Shown in pieces: positions 51,068 to 60,095 of a stretch of 64,000 nt of DNA. Under the pieces are notes generated by a model that was not told the DNA's origin, did no database searches, and saw nothing but the letters and a program-made list of their open reading frames with translations. Each line of letters opens with the position of its first letter. The stretch's first letter is position 1. The DNA is taken from assembly GCA_958349535.1 (NCBI GenBank), contig CATWDJ010000001.1, positions 62,001-126,000 on the forward strand, given 5' to 3'. Origin of the DNA: Maccoyibacter sp900556645 (GTDB taxonomy: Bacteria; Bacillota; Clostridia; Lachnospirales; Lachnospiraceae). The position numbers and the translations under genes are program-made.

Positions 51068-52984
51068 ATGATACTATCCGTTCAAAATATCAGTAAATCA
51101 TTTGGAACAGATGAGATAATAAAGAATGCATCCTTCCATATCGAAGATTATGAGAAGGCGGCAATCGTAGGAATCAACGGTGCAGGAAAATCCACACTGC
51201 TGAAGATTATTGTGGGTGAGTTGTCGGCAGATACAGGGGAAGTGGTTCTTTCCAAGGGAAAAACCATGGGATATCTGGCACAGCATCAGGATATGCAGGG
51301 AGAACTGACCATTGAAGAAGAATTATTTTCCGTAAAAAAAGACATCATGGAGATGGAGAAAACCATTCGCCGGATGGAAGAGGAAATGCACCAAAAAGAT
51401 GGAAAAGAACTGGAACAGCATATGGAAGACTACCATAAGCTGGCAGACCGTTTTGAATTAGAAGGCGGATATTCTTACAAAAGTGAAATATACGGTGTGT
51501 TAAATGGTCTGGGTTTTTCTCAGGAAGAATATGGAAAAAAAATCAGCGAGCTTTCGGGAGGACAAAAAACCAGAGTGGCACTGGGCAGGCTGTTGGTCAC
51601 AAAACCGGATGTGATTCTTTTGGATGAGCCTACCAACCATTTGGACATGAATTCCATTGCATGGCTGGAAACCTTTCTGATGAATTACAAAGGAGCGGTG
51701 GTCATCGTTTCCCATGACCGTTACTTCTTGGACCGGGTGGTAACAAAGGTCATTGATATTTCCAATCATAAGCTGGAGGTTTTTCAGGGGAATTATTCGG
51801 AGTATGCCGGAAAAAAAGAAAAACTGTGGGAGGAACGTCTCAAGGCGTACTACAATCAGCAGAGAGAAATCAAACATCAGGAAGAGGTTATTACCAAGCT
51901 GAAATCCTTCAACCGGGAAAAATCCATCAAGCGTGCGGAAAGCAGAGAGAAGCTGTTGAATAAAATCGAACGCATTGACAAACCTGTGGAGGAGCATACG
52001 GATATCAAAATCAAGCTGGAGCCAAATATTGTTAGCGGAAATGATGTCTTACAGGTGGAGGGACTTTCTAAAACTTATGGAGAGAACCGGCTGTTTGAAG
52101 ACATAGATTTTGAAATCAAACGGGGAGAGCGGGTGGCTCTCATCGGAGACAACGGAACCGGAAAAACCACCATTTTAAAAATTTTAAATGAGATGGTGCC
52201 GGAGGATGCAGGGCGTATCCGGTTGGGAAGCAACGTATACATCGGATATTATGATCAGGAACATCAGGTACTCCACATGGACAAAACCCTGTTTGAAGAG
52301 ATTAGTGACGCTTATCCAAATTTAACCAATACTCAGGTGAGGAATACTCTGGCTGCCTTTTTATTTACGGATGAGGATGTCTTTAAACGGATTAAAGATT
52401 TAAGCGGTGGAGAACGTGGCAGGGTTTCGCTGGCAAAGTTGATGTTGGGCAAAGCTAATTTTCTGATTCTGGATGAGCCTACCAACCATCTGGATATTGT
52501 TTCCAAAGAGATTTTGGAGTCGGCGTTGAATCAATATACCGGTACGGTATTGTTTGTCTCCCATGATCGTTATTTTATCAATCGGACGGCAACCAGAATC
52601 TTGGATTTGACAAAGGGAAAACTTATCAATTATATCGGTAATTACGATTACTATCTGGAAAAGAAAAATACTATGACACAGCTTTATGAAGAGGTGTCGG
52701 AAACTAGGGAAAAAACAAAGGACGAGTCGGAGAATAAGCAGGATTGGCAGAAACAGAAGCAGGAACAGGCAAGGCTTAGAAAAATTGCCAACGAGCTGAA
52801 AAAAGTAGAAGATGAAATCGAAGACTATGAAAATAAAATTGAAGAAATTGATTTGGAATGCCAGAAGCCGGAGGTGGCTACCAATTCTGCAAAACTCAAT
52901 GAACTGAGCAGCCAGCGGATAAAATTTTCGGAAGAACTGGAGGCTCTGTATGAGCGGTGGGAGGAGTTATCGGAAGATAGTTAA
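51068..52984 (+). CDS. ABC-F family ribosome-associated ATPase
   Basis: 638 residues with two ABC domains and no membrane segments. First domain: GINGAGKST (about 38-46), LSGGQKTR (about 163-170), ILLDEPTNHLD. Second: GDNGTGKTT (about 362-370), LSGGERGR (about 448-455), LILDEPTNHLD. The linker between them (about 250-310, charged) enters the ribosome in this family, and the C-terminal coiled coil (about 555-638) resembles Uup/YdiF. ABC-F proteins free stalled ribosomes or protect them from antibiotics; the C-terminal coiled coil favours a housekeeping YdiF/Uup-like role over resistance. The ATG has a weak GAGG site. Confidence 0.9.
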   Translation: MILSVQNISKSFGTDEIIKNASFHIEDYEKAAIVGINGAGKSTLLKIIVGELSADTGEVVLSKGKTMGYLAQHQDMQGELTIEEELFSVKKDIMEMEKTIRRMEEEMHQKDGKELEQHMEDYHKLADRFELEGGYSYKSEIYGVLNGLGFSQEEYGKKISELSGGQKTRVALGRLLVTKPDVILLDEPTNHLDMNSIAWLETFLMNYKGAVVIVSHDRYFLDRVVTKVIDISNHKLEVFQGNYSEYAGKKEKLWEERLKAYYNQQREIKHQEEVITKLKSFNREKSIKRAESREKLLNKIERIDKPVEEHTDIKIKLEPNIVSGNDVLQVEGLSKTYGENRLFEDIDFEIKRGERVALIGDNGTGKTTILKILNEMVPEDAGRIRLGSNVYIGYYDQEHQVLHMDKTLFEEISDAYPNLTNTQVRNTLAAFLFTDEDVFKRIKDLSGGERGRVSLAKLMLGKANFLILDEPTNHLDIVSKEILESALNQYTGTVLFVSHDRYFINRTATRILDLTKGKLINYIGNYDYYLEKKNTMTQLYEEVSETREKTKDESENKQDWQKQKQEQARLRKIANELKKVEDEIEDYENKIEEIDLECQKPEVATNSAKLNELSSQRIKFSEELEALYERWEELSEDS

Positions 52985-52996
52985 ATTTTTGTCACA

Positions 52997-53025
52997 TTGA
53001 CAGTCGAATTGAAAATGTTTATAAT
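52997..53025 (+). promoter_or_regulatory. Perfect-consensus rex promoter
   Basis: TTGACA (52997-53002), exactly 17 bases, TATAAT (53020-53025). No Rex operator is apparent here, so autoregulation is not suggested. Confidence 0.85.
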
Positions 53026-53054
53026 GTCTATAGTTGGCTTAGGGAGGAAATAAA

Positions 53055-53696
53055 GTGGAAAAGGAAATTTCACAGGCAGTCATACGAAGGATGCCAAGAT
53101 ATTATAGATATTTAGGAGAGATGCTGGAGGAAGGTGTAGAACGTATATCTTCCAATGAACTGAGCAGCAGGATGAATGTAACTGCATCCCAGATTCGTCA
53201 GGATTTGAACAATTTTGGAGGATTCGGACAGCAAGGATATGGATATAATGTCAAGTTTTTATACGAAGAAATCGGCAAGATTCTGGGATTAAACCAGAAA
53301 CACAACATTATTGTGGTGGGTGCCGGTAATCTGGGTCAGGCACTGGCAAATTATGTAAAATTTGAGAAGCTGGGTTTTGTAATCATTGCATTATTCGATG
53401 TAAATCCTGCCTTGGTAGGAAAAGAAATCCGAGGAATCAAAATACATATGCTGGATGAACTGGAAGAGTTCTTAAAGGAGCATGAGGTGGATATCGCAGC
53501 TTTGACCATGCCGAAATCAAAGGCAGATGCCATAGCCAATAGATTGGTGGATTCCGGGGTTCATGCAATCTGGAATTTTGCTCATGTGGATTTGGAACTG
53601 ACAGAAGATGTGGTGGTGGAAAATGTACACCTATCCGACAGTCTGATGCAGCTTTCCTATAATATCGTGAAAAATCAAAAAGAAAAAGAAAAATAG
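53055..53696 (+). CDS. rex: Redox-sensing transcriptional repressor Rex
   Basis: 213 residues starting with GTG, with GGGAGGAA in front. The N-terminal winged helix (about 8-80; SSNELSSRMNVTASQIRQDL and NNFGGFGQQGYGY) binds TTGTTAA-type sites; the Rossmann domain has VVGAGNLGQALANY (about 89-102). Rex leaves DNA when NADH rises and so switches on fermentation genes. One matching operator stands before the alcohol dehydrogenase at 22.2 kb. It appears to be first in a transcript with the coiled-coil gene 15 bases downstream. Confidence 0.95.
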   Translation: MEKEISQAVIRRMPRYYRYLGEMLEEGVERISSNELSSRMNVTASQIRQDLNNFGGFGQQGYGYNVKFLYEEIGKILGLNQKHNIIVVGAGNLGQALANYVKFEKLGFVIIALFDVNPALVGKEIRGIKIHMLDELEEFLKEHEVDIAALTMPKSKADAIANRLVDSGVHAIWNFAHVDLELTEDVVVENVHLSDSLMQLSYNIVKNQKEKEK

Positions 53697-53711
53697 AATT
53701 CAGGTGGATTT

Positions 53712-54362
53712 ATGAAAAGTCGGGAGTATTTTAAAGGAGCCTTATACGACAAAAAGGTCCCGATATTGGTGTTGGATCAGAAATGGCATCGTTTGTTTGC
53801 CATTCACGGAAAATCAGAAGAAATCAAACAATTTGAAGAGGAATTGAATGGTTTGTTGGCGAGACAGGGTCAGGCGAATCAGGACATTAAGGACTTAAAG
53901 AAGGTTAAGAATAACCTGATGGAGAGCATTGTTGCCAACATGGATGGGAAAAACGAAGAAAATCAGGATCCGGTTCTTCAAAAAAAGATGGAAGAAAATA
54001 AACGGCTCATCAATGAGGTAAACGAAAAAATCGAAGCCTGTGAAGATGAACTGTTGGAGCTTCCAAAACAAATCAAAGAAAAAAACGAAGATTTGATGCT
54101 TGCCAGCATGGATTTCTGTTATGATAAGCTTCGGACAAATAACGAGGAAATCGAAGAAATCGCAGCATGGATTAAGCAGATGCGGATTGACTTAAAAAAG
54201 AATATTATCAAAAAACAGAACCGTGAGATTAACAGCAAAGAAATCTATTCTTATATGCATGATATTTTTGGTGCACAGATTATTGATATTTTCGATTTAA
54301 AGCAGGAAGAGCAGGAAACTGACAGCAACGAGTCAAAAGAAGGAGGAGACGCTTTACCGTGA
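53712..54362 (+). CDS. Coiled-coil protein, unknown
   Basis: 216 residues. A short N-terminal globular part (SREYFKGALYDKKVPILVLDQKWHRLF, in parts) is followed by a long charged coiled coil (about 38-150, many Glu/Lys heptads with IKDLKKVKNNL and INEVNEKIEACEDELLELPKQI) and a C-terminal tail with DIFGAQIIDIFD. I know no functional name; the position behind rex suggests a lineage-conserved pair. Its final residues are encoded inside the 5' arm of the terminator, and the TGA forms the hairpin loop. Confidence 0.7.
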   Translation: MKSREYFKGALYDKKVPILVLDQKWHRLFAIHGKSEEIKQFEEELNGLLARQGQANQDIKDLKKVKNNLMESIVANMDGKNEENQDPVLQKKMEENKRLINEVNEKIEACEDELLELPKQIKEKNEDLMLASMDFCYDKLRTNNEEIEEIAAWIKQMRIDLKKNIIKKQNREINSKEIYSYMHDIFGAQIIDIFDLKQEEQETDSNESKEGGDALP

Positions 54363-54377
54363 CGGTAAAGCGTTTTT
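54349..54377 (+). terminator. Terminator whose loop is the stop codon
   Basis: ACGCTTTACCG (54349-54359) pairs with CGGTAAAGCGT (54363-54373); the three-base loop is TGA, the stop codon of the preceding gene. Five Ts follow. Confidence 0.85.
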
Positions 54378-54399
54378 GGCTATATAAAAAGGAGATTAT

Positions 54400-55884
54400 A
54401 TGCAGTATCTTTTAAATGCAAAAGAAATGAAACAGGCGGATACAAATACCATAGAGCATTTTAGAGTTTCCTCACTGGTTTTGATGGAGCGGGCAGCCTT
54501 AAAGGTAGTGGAAGTGATAGAAGAAGAACGTCTGAATACAGGACATACCTTGATAGTCTGTGGATGCGGGAATAATGGCGGAGACGGACTGGCGGTTGCC
54601 AGAATGTTAAGACAAAAGGGGGCAGAGGTTACGGTTTGCCTGTTGGGAGATTATGAAAAATGTTCTCCTCAGACAAAACAACAATACGATATTCTTATCG
54701 CTTATGGCGTAGAAATCCAAAAAGAGATTCCGGAGAGAGAATATACACTGGTAATAGATGCCATTTTTGGAATTGGACTTTCCAGAGATGTGGAGGGAAA
54801 CTATCGGGATGCCATTTTAAAGATGAATGAGATTTCAGCAGATAAACTGGCAGTGGACATTCCTTCGGGAATTCATTCCGACAGCGGAAGAATCATGGGG
54901 TGCAGTTTCTTTGCGGAACACACCGTAACCTTTGCATATAATAAATTAGGTTTAAATCTCTATCCCGGAGCAGAGGCGGCAGGAAAAATCACCGTGGCAG
55001 AGATTGGAATTACAGAGGAAAGCTTTCTGGGAAAAGAGCCGCAGACCATAGCTTTCACAGAGGAAGATTTGACAGGTTTGCCAAAGAGACAGGCGGAATC
55101 CAACAAGGGTACCTATGGAAAGGTCTTGGTGATTGCAGGGAACGAACAGATGGCAGGAGCTGCGTATTTTTCGGCAAAGGCAGCCTACTTATGCGGCTGT
55201 GGGCTGGTGAAGGTTGTCACCCATGAAAATAACAAAACCATGCTTCATACGAAGCTGCCGGAAGCTTTGATACAAACCTATGAGGGCAAAAAGGCAGAAA
55301 AGGAATCCTTGATAGAAGCGGTAAACTGGGCAGATGTCATTGTAGTAGGTCCGGGACTGGGACAGAGTCCATTGTCAGAAAATATCTTAAAAACGGTATT
55401 AAAGACAGCATCGGTGCCTATGGTACTGGATGCGGATGCTTTGAATCTTCTGGCAAAGGAGCGGGAACTGTTAAAACTGCCCCATACCGATTTGATTGTG
55501 ACTCCCCACTTGGGAGAAATGGCAAGATTGGCAGATATACCGGTGGATTATATCAAAAAGAATCTGATTTTGACCGCCGAGGAATTTGCCAGAGAGTATA
55601 ATGTCATCTGCGTGTTGAAGGATGCCAGAACCATTATCAGCATTCCTTATGGAAAAACCTATGTGAATCTTTCCGGAAATCACGGGATGGCAACAGGAGG
55701 AAGCGGTGATGTGCTGACGGGAATGATTGCAGGATTGCTGGCAGGCGGTGTATCACCGGAAACAGCGGCTGCTTTAGGCGTTTATCTCCATGGTAAAGCA
55801 GGGGATACGGCAGCCGGAAAAGCAGGACATTACAGCCTGATGGCAAGTGATATTTTAGATGGAATCAGTGAGGTAACAAAGTGA
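54400..55884 (+). CDS. nnrD: Bifunctional NAD(P)HX epimerase/dehydratase
   Basis: 494 residues with two enzymes in one chain. The N-terminal YjeF_N epimerase (about 1-210; VCGCGNNGGDGLAVARML) interconverts R- and S-NAD(P)HX; the C-terminal ribokinase-like dehydratase (about 225-490; GNHGMATGGSGDVLTGMIAGLLAGG) restores NAD(P)H using ADP or ATP. This repairs hydrated cofactors. Its stop overlaps the alr start by four bases (GTGA), so the two are translated together, a neighbour arrangement also found in Bacillus and other Clostridia. AAAAGGAG site. Confidence 0.94.
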   Translation: MQYLLNAKEMKQADTNTIEHFRVSSLVLMERAALKVVEVIEEERLNTGHTLIVCGCGNNGGDGLAVARMLRQKGAEVTVCLLGDYEKCSPQTKQQYDILIAYGVEIQKEIPEREYTLVIDAIFGIGLSRDVEGNYRDAILKMNEISADKLAVDIPSGIHSDSGRIMGCSFFAEHTVTFAYNKLGLNLYPGAEAAGKITVAEIGITEESFLGKEPQTIAFTEEDLTGLPKRQAESNKGTYGKVLVIAGNEQMAGAAYFSAKAAYLCGCGLVKVVTHENNKTMLHTKLPEALIQTYEGKKAEKESLIEAVNWADVIVVGPGLGQSPLSENILKTVLKTASVPMVLDADALNLLAKERELLKLPHTDLIVTPHLGEMARLADIPVDYIKKNLILTAEEFAREYNVICVLKDARTIISIPYGKTYVNLSGNHGMATGGSGDVLTGMIAGLLAGGVSPETAAALGVYLHGKAGDTAAGKAGHYSLMASDILDGISEVTK

Positions 55885-57059
55885 AAAAAGACAGAATATA
55901 CCGGCGGGTTTATGCAAAAATAGATTTGGACGCAATATATCATAACATGGAGAATATCCACGGGATTCTCAAAGAGGGAACCCAGGTGATGGCAGTGATT
56001 AAAACCGATGGATATGGGCATGGGGCAGTACAGATTGCCCAAGAAATAGAGCCGTTACCGTATCTTTATGGATTTGCGGTGGCAACCATAGAAGAGGGAC
56101 TGATACTGAGAAGACATGGAATTACAAAACCGATTCTGATTCTGGGTTACAGTTTTTCGGATGATTATGAGGAAATGATAGAATATCATATTTCTCCATC
56201 CATATTCAGCTATGATACTGCAAAACAACTGTCAAAAGTAGCGGTAAAACGGAATCAGAAGGTGTCGATACATATTAAACTGGATACAGGCATGAGCCGG
56301 ATTGGATATCAGATTACCGAGGAGAGTGCCGATGAAATCCAAAAAATCAGCAAGCTTCCGAATCTGGAAATCGAAGGAATATTTACTCATTTTGCAAAGG
56401 CAGATGAACGGGATAAGACCCATGCGAAAGGTCAGATTGCCTGTTATGACAGGATGATAAAGATGCTGAAGGAGAGAGGCGTGTCTATTCCGAAGAAGCA
56501 TTGCTCCAACAGTGCGGGAATTATGGATTTGCCGGAGGTAAACATGGATTTGGTGCGGGCAGGAATCATCCTCTATGGATTGTTACCTTCCGATGAGGTA
56601 CAGACAGAACGCCTTCCGTTGGAACCGGTGATGGAACTGAAATCCGAGATTGTACATGTGAAAACATTGGAAGCAGGAAGAACCATCAGCTACGGAGGAA
56701 CCTACATCTTAAAAGAGGAGCAAAAGATTGCCACCATTCCGGTGGGCTATGGCGATGGTTATCCCAGAAGTTTATCCAACAAAGGCTGGGTGCTGATTCA
56801 CGGAAAAAAAGCACCTATTCGGGGAAGAGTCTGTATGGACCAGTTTATGGTGGATGTGACGGAGATTCCTGAGGCGAAAATAGGAGATGAAGTAACCCTT
56901 TTGGGACGGGACGGGCAGGAATGTCTTACCATGGAACAATTGGGAGAACTTTCGGGAAGATTCAATTATGAATTTGCCTGTGATATTGGAAAACGGATTC
57001 CGAGAGTTTTCTGCAAAGAGGGAAGGGTTGTGGAAACCAAGGATTATTTTAAAGAATAA
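55881..57059 (+). CDS. alr: Alanine racemase
   Basis: 392 residues from a GTG. It converts L- to D-alanine for peptidoglycan. The PLP lysine lies in VMAVIKTDGYGHG (K40 or so), the catalytic tyrosine of the second half in the GRTISYGGTY segment (about 268), and RVCMDQFMVDV (about 315-325) is another signature. GHG with aromatic surroundings matches the family. Located between nnrD and mazF, the same order as in Bacillus except that no antitoxin gene separates alr from mazF. Confidence 0.95.
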   Translation: MKKDRIYRRVYAKIDLDAIYHNMENIHGILKEGTQVMAVIKTDGYGHGAVQIAQEIEPLPYLYGFAVATIEEGLILRRHGITKPILILGYSFSDDYEEMIEYHISPSIFSYDTAKQLSKVAVKRNQKVSIHIKLDTGMSRIGYQITEESADEIQKISKLPNLEIEGIFTHFAKADERDKTHAKGQIACYDRMIKMLKERGVSIPKKHCSNSAGIMDLPEVNMDLVRAGIILYGLLPSDEVQTERLPLEPVMELKSEIVHVKTLEAGRTISYGGTYILKEEQKIATIPVGYGDGYPRSLSNKGWVLIHGKKAPIRGRVCMDQFMVDVTEIPEAKIGDEVTLLGRDGQECLTMEQLGELSGRFNYEFACDIGKRIPRVFCKEGRVVETKDYFKE

Positions 57060-57123
57060 ATATTGTATACACTCGAAAAAGTTGGGAAATACTTACTGTA
57101 AATCTAATTTTTGGAGTGAAGAC

Positions 57124-57471
57124 ATGGTAATTCGACGAGGAGATATTTATTACGCAGATTTAAGACCTGTGGTGGGTTCCGAACAGGGAGGAATCCGTCC
57201 GGTACTGATTATACAGAACGACATAGGAAATAAGCACAGTCCTACGGTGATTTGTGCGGCAATTACAAGCCAGATGAACAAGGCAAAGCTGCCGACCCAC
57301 GTGGAGTTGGATTCCGGGCGGTATGCATTGGTAAAAGATTCGGTGGTGTTATTGGAACAACTCCGCACCATCGACAAAAAACGATTAAAGGATAAAGTCT
57401 GTCATCTGGATGAAGAAATTTTAAAAAAAATCGAGAGGGCACTTCGCATTAGTCTGGACCTGGATACATAA
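57124..57471 (+). CDS. mazF: MazF/EndoA-type endoribonuclease
   Basis: 115 residues from the ATG at 57124, with GGAGTG before it; the frame upstream overlaps alr and is not coding. It has the PemK/MazF barrel: VIRRGDIYYADLRPVVGSEQGG, then RPVLIIQND and ITSQ, with the Arg and Thr residues used for RNA cutting. Bacillus EndoA cleaves U^ACAU. The usual antitoxin gene (ndoAI) is absent from the 64-base gap after alr, so either the antitoxin is elsewhere or this copy acts alone. Confidence 0.9.
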   Translation: MVIRRGDIYYADLRPVVGSEQGGIRPVLIIQNDIGNKHSPTVICAAITSQMNKAKLPTHVELDSGRYALVKDSVVLLEQLRTIDKKRLKDKVCHLDEEILKKIERALRISLDLDT

Positions 57472-57473
57472 TC

Positions 57474-57502
57474 TTGACTAATAAGAGCAGAAATGATACG
57501 AT
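57474..57502 (+). promoter_or_regulatory. Promoter of the CBS-domain gene
   Basis: TTGACT (57474-57479), 17 bases, TACGAT (57497-57502), directly after the mazF stop. Confidence 0.45.
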
Positions 57503-57551
57503 TCTTTTATTATAATCGTTGGTTTACAAAGGAAAAGAAGGAGACAGTAAC

Positions 57552-58448
57552 ATGGACGATGGTGGGAGTACAAAGAATCCATTTTTAAGGCTTTTTTCAA
57601 AAAAGCAGACAGATGATGAGCAGATGGAAAAAGAAATCATCTCGATGGTAGATGAGGTACATGAACAAGGGGTATTGCAGGAAAGCGAAGCCATGATGAT
57701 TCACAATATCTTTGAATTTGGCGACAAGGAAGCCAAGGATATTATGACCCATCGTAAAAATATCGTTGCCATTGACGGAGATATGCCTTTTAATGAGGCA
57801 ATGAAACTGATTATCGAACAGAATCATTCCAGATTTCCGGTTTATGAAGGGGATATTGATAATATTGTCGGTGCAATACATATCCGGGAGGTTTTGATGT
57901 ACGCCAGAGAGGAGCGTGTGCAGGAACTTCCGGTAAAGGAGATAGAGGATTTGGTCTTCGATGTAGACTTTATACCGGAGACAAAAAATATCAATTCTCT
58001 CTTCCGTGAGATGCAGGCAAAGAAAAACCATATTGTCATTGTGGTGGACGAATACGGTCAGACAGCGGGAATCGTAGCATTGGAAGATATCTTGGAAGAG
58101 ATTGTGGGAAATATTCTGGATGAGCATGACGAGGAAGAGCATACGATTGAGCAGATTGACACAGACACCTACATTATGCAGGGTGTCACTCCTCTGGAGG
58201 AAGTGGAAGAGATTTTAAAGATTCCTTTTGAACTGGAAGATTATGAGACTTTAAACGGATATCTGACGGCACTATTAGGAAAAATTCCGTCGGAGGATGA
58301 AGAATTTTCCGTGGAGGGGAACGGCTGCCGGTTTGATGTGCTGTCCGTAAATAATAAAATGATAGAAAAGGTTCGGGTAACAAAGCTGCCGGAGAAAGAT
58401 GGGGATGAGACACAGTCTTGTCAGAAAGAGGAAAAAATGGTAGAATAG
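57552..58448 (+). CDS. CorC-type protein with paired CBS domains
   Basis: 298 residues from the ATG at 57552 (GAAGGAGA site); an earlier start at 57519 has none. The protein has a short acidic N-terminal helix (SMVDEVHEQGVLQESEAMMIHNIFEFG), two CBS domains (about 60-185; VDEYGQTAGIVALEDILEEIVG) and a C-terminal CorC/HlyC domain (about 205-285). It lacks the DUF21 membrane part of CNNM transporters, so it is the soluble CorC/YhdP-like form tied to magnesium or cobalt handling or to tRNA and membrane integrity. The role here cannot be specified. Confidence 0.85.
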   Translation: MDDGGSTKNPFLRLFSKKQTDDEQMEKEIISMVDEVHEQGVLQESEAMMIHNIFEFGDKEAKDIMTHRKNIVAIDGDMPFNEAMKLIIEQNHSRFPVYEGDIDNIVGAIHIREVLMYAREERVQELPVKEIEDLVFDVDFIPETKNINSLFREMQAKKNHIVIVVDEYGQTAGIVALEDILEEIVGNILDEHDEEEHTIEQIDTDTYIMQGVTPLEEVEEILKIPFELEDYETLNGYLTALLGKIPSEDEEFSVEGNGCRFDVLSVNNKMIEKVRVTKLPEKDGDETQSCQKEEKMVE

Positions 58449-58482
58449 TTCTCGGAAAAATGAACAGAAAAGAGGAAAAGAT

Positions 58483-59211
58483 ATGTCAGGACATTCCAAG
58501 TTTGCCAATATCAAGCATAAGAAAGAGAAAAATGATAAGGCAAAAGGAAAAATATTTACAATTATCGGACGTGAGATTGCCGTTGCAGTAAAAGAGGGCG
58601 GTCCGGATCCGAATAATAATAGCAAGCTGCGAGATGTTATTGCAAAGGCAAAGGCAAACAATATGCCGAATGATACCATTGAGAGAGGTATCAAAAAAGC
58701 CTCCGGTGATGCGGCTTCTGTAAATTACGAATATGTAGTTTATGAAGGCTATGGACCAAACGGTACAGCCATCATTGTGAAAGCTTTAACGGATAATAAA
58801 AACCGTACAGCAGCAAATGTGAGAAATGCTTTTACAAAGGGAAAAGGAAATATCGGAACTCAGGGATGCGTATCCTATATGTTCGATACCAAGGGTCAGA
58901 TTATTCTCTCCAAGGAAGATGTAACTATGGATGCGGATGATTTAATGATGCTGGCTCTGGATGCGGGAGCAGAGGATTTCGCAGAGGAAGAGGACAGCTA
59001 TGAGATTATCACAGAGCCGGATGATTTTTCCGCAGTAAGAGAAGCGTTAGAGGCTCAGGAGATTCCAATGGCTTCTGCGGAGGTTACGATGATTCCGCAG
59101 ACCTATGTACAGTTGACAGACGAACAGGATTTATATAATATCAATAAAACCTTAGATTTACTGGACGAAGACGAGGACGTTCAGGAAGTGTACCACAACT
59201 GGGATGAGTAG
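58483..59211 (+). CDS. yebC: YebC/PmpR family protein
   Basis: 242 residues with the family's start MSGHSKFANIKHKKEKNDKAKGK (HSKW-type, here HSKF) and the central DGYGP-like VYEGYGPNGTAIIVKALTDNKNRT (in parts). Long viewed as a transcription regulator, YebC proteins have recently been linked to relief of ribosome stalling at proline stretches in several bacteria. AAAAGAGG precedes the ATG. No ruvC or other recombination gene is adjacent, which is common in Clostridia. Confidence 0.93.
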   Translation: MSGHSKFANIKHKKEKNDKAKGKIFTIIGREIAVAVKEGGPDPNNNSKLRDVIAKAKANNMPNDTIERGIKKASGDAASVNYEYVVYEGYGPNGTAIIVKALTDNKNRTAANVRNAFTKGKGNIGTQGCVSYMFDTKGQIILSKEDVTMDADDLMMLALDAGAEDFAEEEDSYEIITEPDDFSAVREALEAQEIPMASAEVTMIPQTYVQLTDEQDLYNINKTLDLLDEDEDVQEVYHNWDE

Positions 59212-59220
59212 CATATAAAA

Positions 59221-59247
59221 CCCCGACATTATGTGTCGGGGCTTTTT
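59221..59247 (+). terminator. Terminator after yebC
   Basis: CCCCGACA (59221-59228) pairs with TGTCGGGG (59234-59241), then C and five Ts. Confidence 0.88.
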
Positions 59248-59273
59248 GGATATAACATTTGGGAGGATTTTCT

Positions 59274-60083
59274 ATGTCAGAGGGAGACAATAAGCCCCGG
59301 ATAGAGGAGATGGAGTATTTAAAAATCAGGGATTCTTTAAAAAGAGAATTTCCGGATATGTTGTTACAGGTCAAGGAGCCTATGACAAATTTTAAGAAGA
59401 ATACTTATGAGGCAGCTTTTTTGGAATATACAGAGCAGTATGAGGAAGTGTTGCAGCATTTGGAGGATGTCTATATCTATACGGACATTCAGGAGGAATT
59501 GCTGAAATCGGTGGCAAAGGAATTTGTGGATGCCGCGGCGAAGGAGATAGAGAGACGGCCAAAGAAACGCAGGAAAGACAGGCTTTTATCCGATTACAAT
59601 ATGACTATGGTGGTCTATGTGATACCGGCACTTCAAAAAAAGAATCCGGTTTCGGGAAAGGCATATGCAGAGGCAATCCTTACCGAATGGAAACGGCAGT
59701 TTCCTCGGACAAACCTGCATGCTGTCACTTATGAGGAAATTCAAGAGGGTTTCCAACAGCGTTACTGCTATATTACCACAGCCGTCTGTCAGAGCCTTCA
59801 AAAGCCGGATGATTGTATGGAATTACAGCTTTTGCGGGAATACAGGGACGGATATCTCATGGATTTAGAAGAAGGGGAAACGGTCATAAAAGAGTATTAT
59901 GATGTGGCACCTACCATTGTGAAACACATCAACAGACAGAGCAATGCCTCTGAGATTTACCGTAATATTTATGACAGTTATCTGTCGGAGTGCATCCGCC
60001 TGTTGCAGATGGACGAAAAAGATGCCTGCAAACAGGTATACACAGATATGGTTTATGATTTAGAAGAAAAATTTTTTGCATAA
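59274..60083 (+). CDS. Uncharacterised protein with CFI-box-like C-terminal element
   Basis: 269 residues from the ATG at 59274, which has GGGAGG; a TTG five codons earlier is not needed. The N-terminal half is helical and charged. In the second half, YCYITTAVCQSLQKPDDC followed by MELQLLREYRDGYL resembles the CFI-box element seen near the end of many uncharacterised proteins (Cys-Phe-Ile, Cys, then LRxFRD). Cysteines at about 165, 171 and 181 may form a redox or metal site. It lies 12 bases before metY and could be co-transcribed. No function is known. Confidence 0.65.
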   Translation: MSEGDNKPRIEEMEYLKIRDSLKREFPDMLLQVKEPMTNFKKNTYEAAFLEYTEQYEEVLQHLEDVYIYTDIQEELLKSVAKEFVDAAAKEIERRPKKRRKDRLLSDYNMTMVVYVIPALQKKNPVSGKAYAEAILTEWKRQFPRTNLHAVTYEEIQEGFQQRYCYITTAVCQSLQKPDDCMELQLLREYRDGYLMDLEEGETVIKEYYDVAPTIVKHINRQSNASEIYRNIYDSYLSECIRLLQMDEKDACKQVYTDMVYDLEEKFFA

Positions 60084-60095
60084 AGGAGTAAGGAT

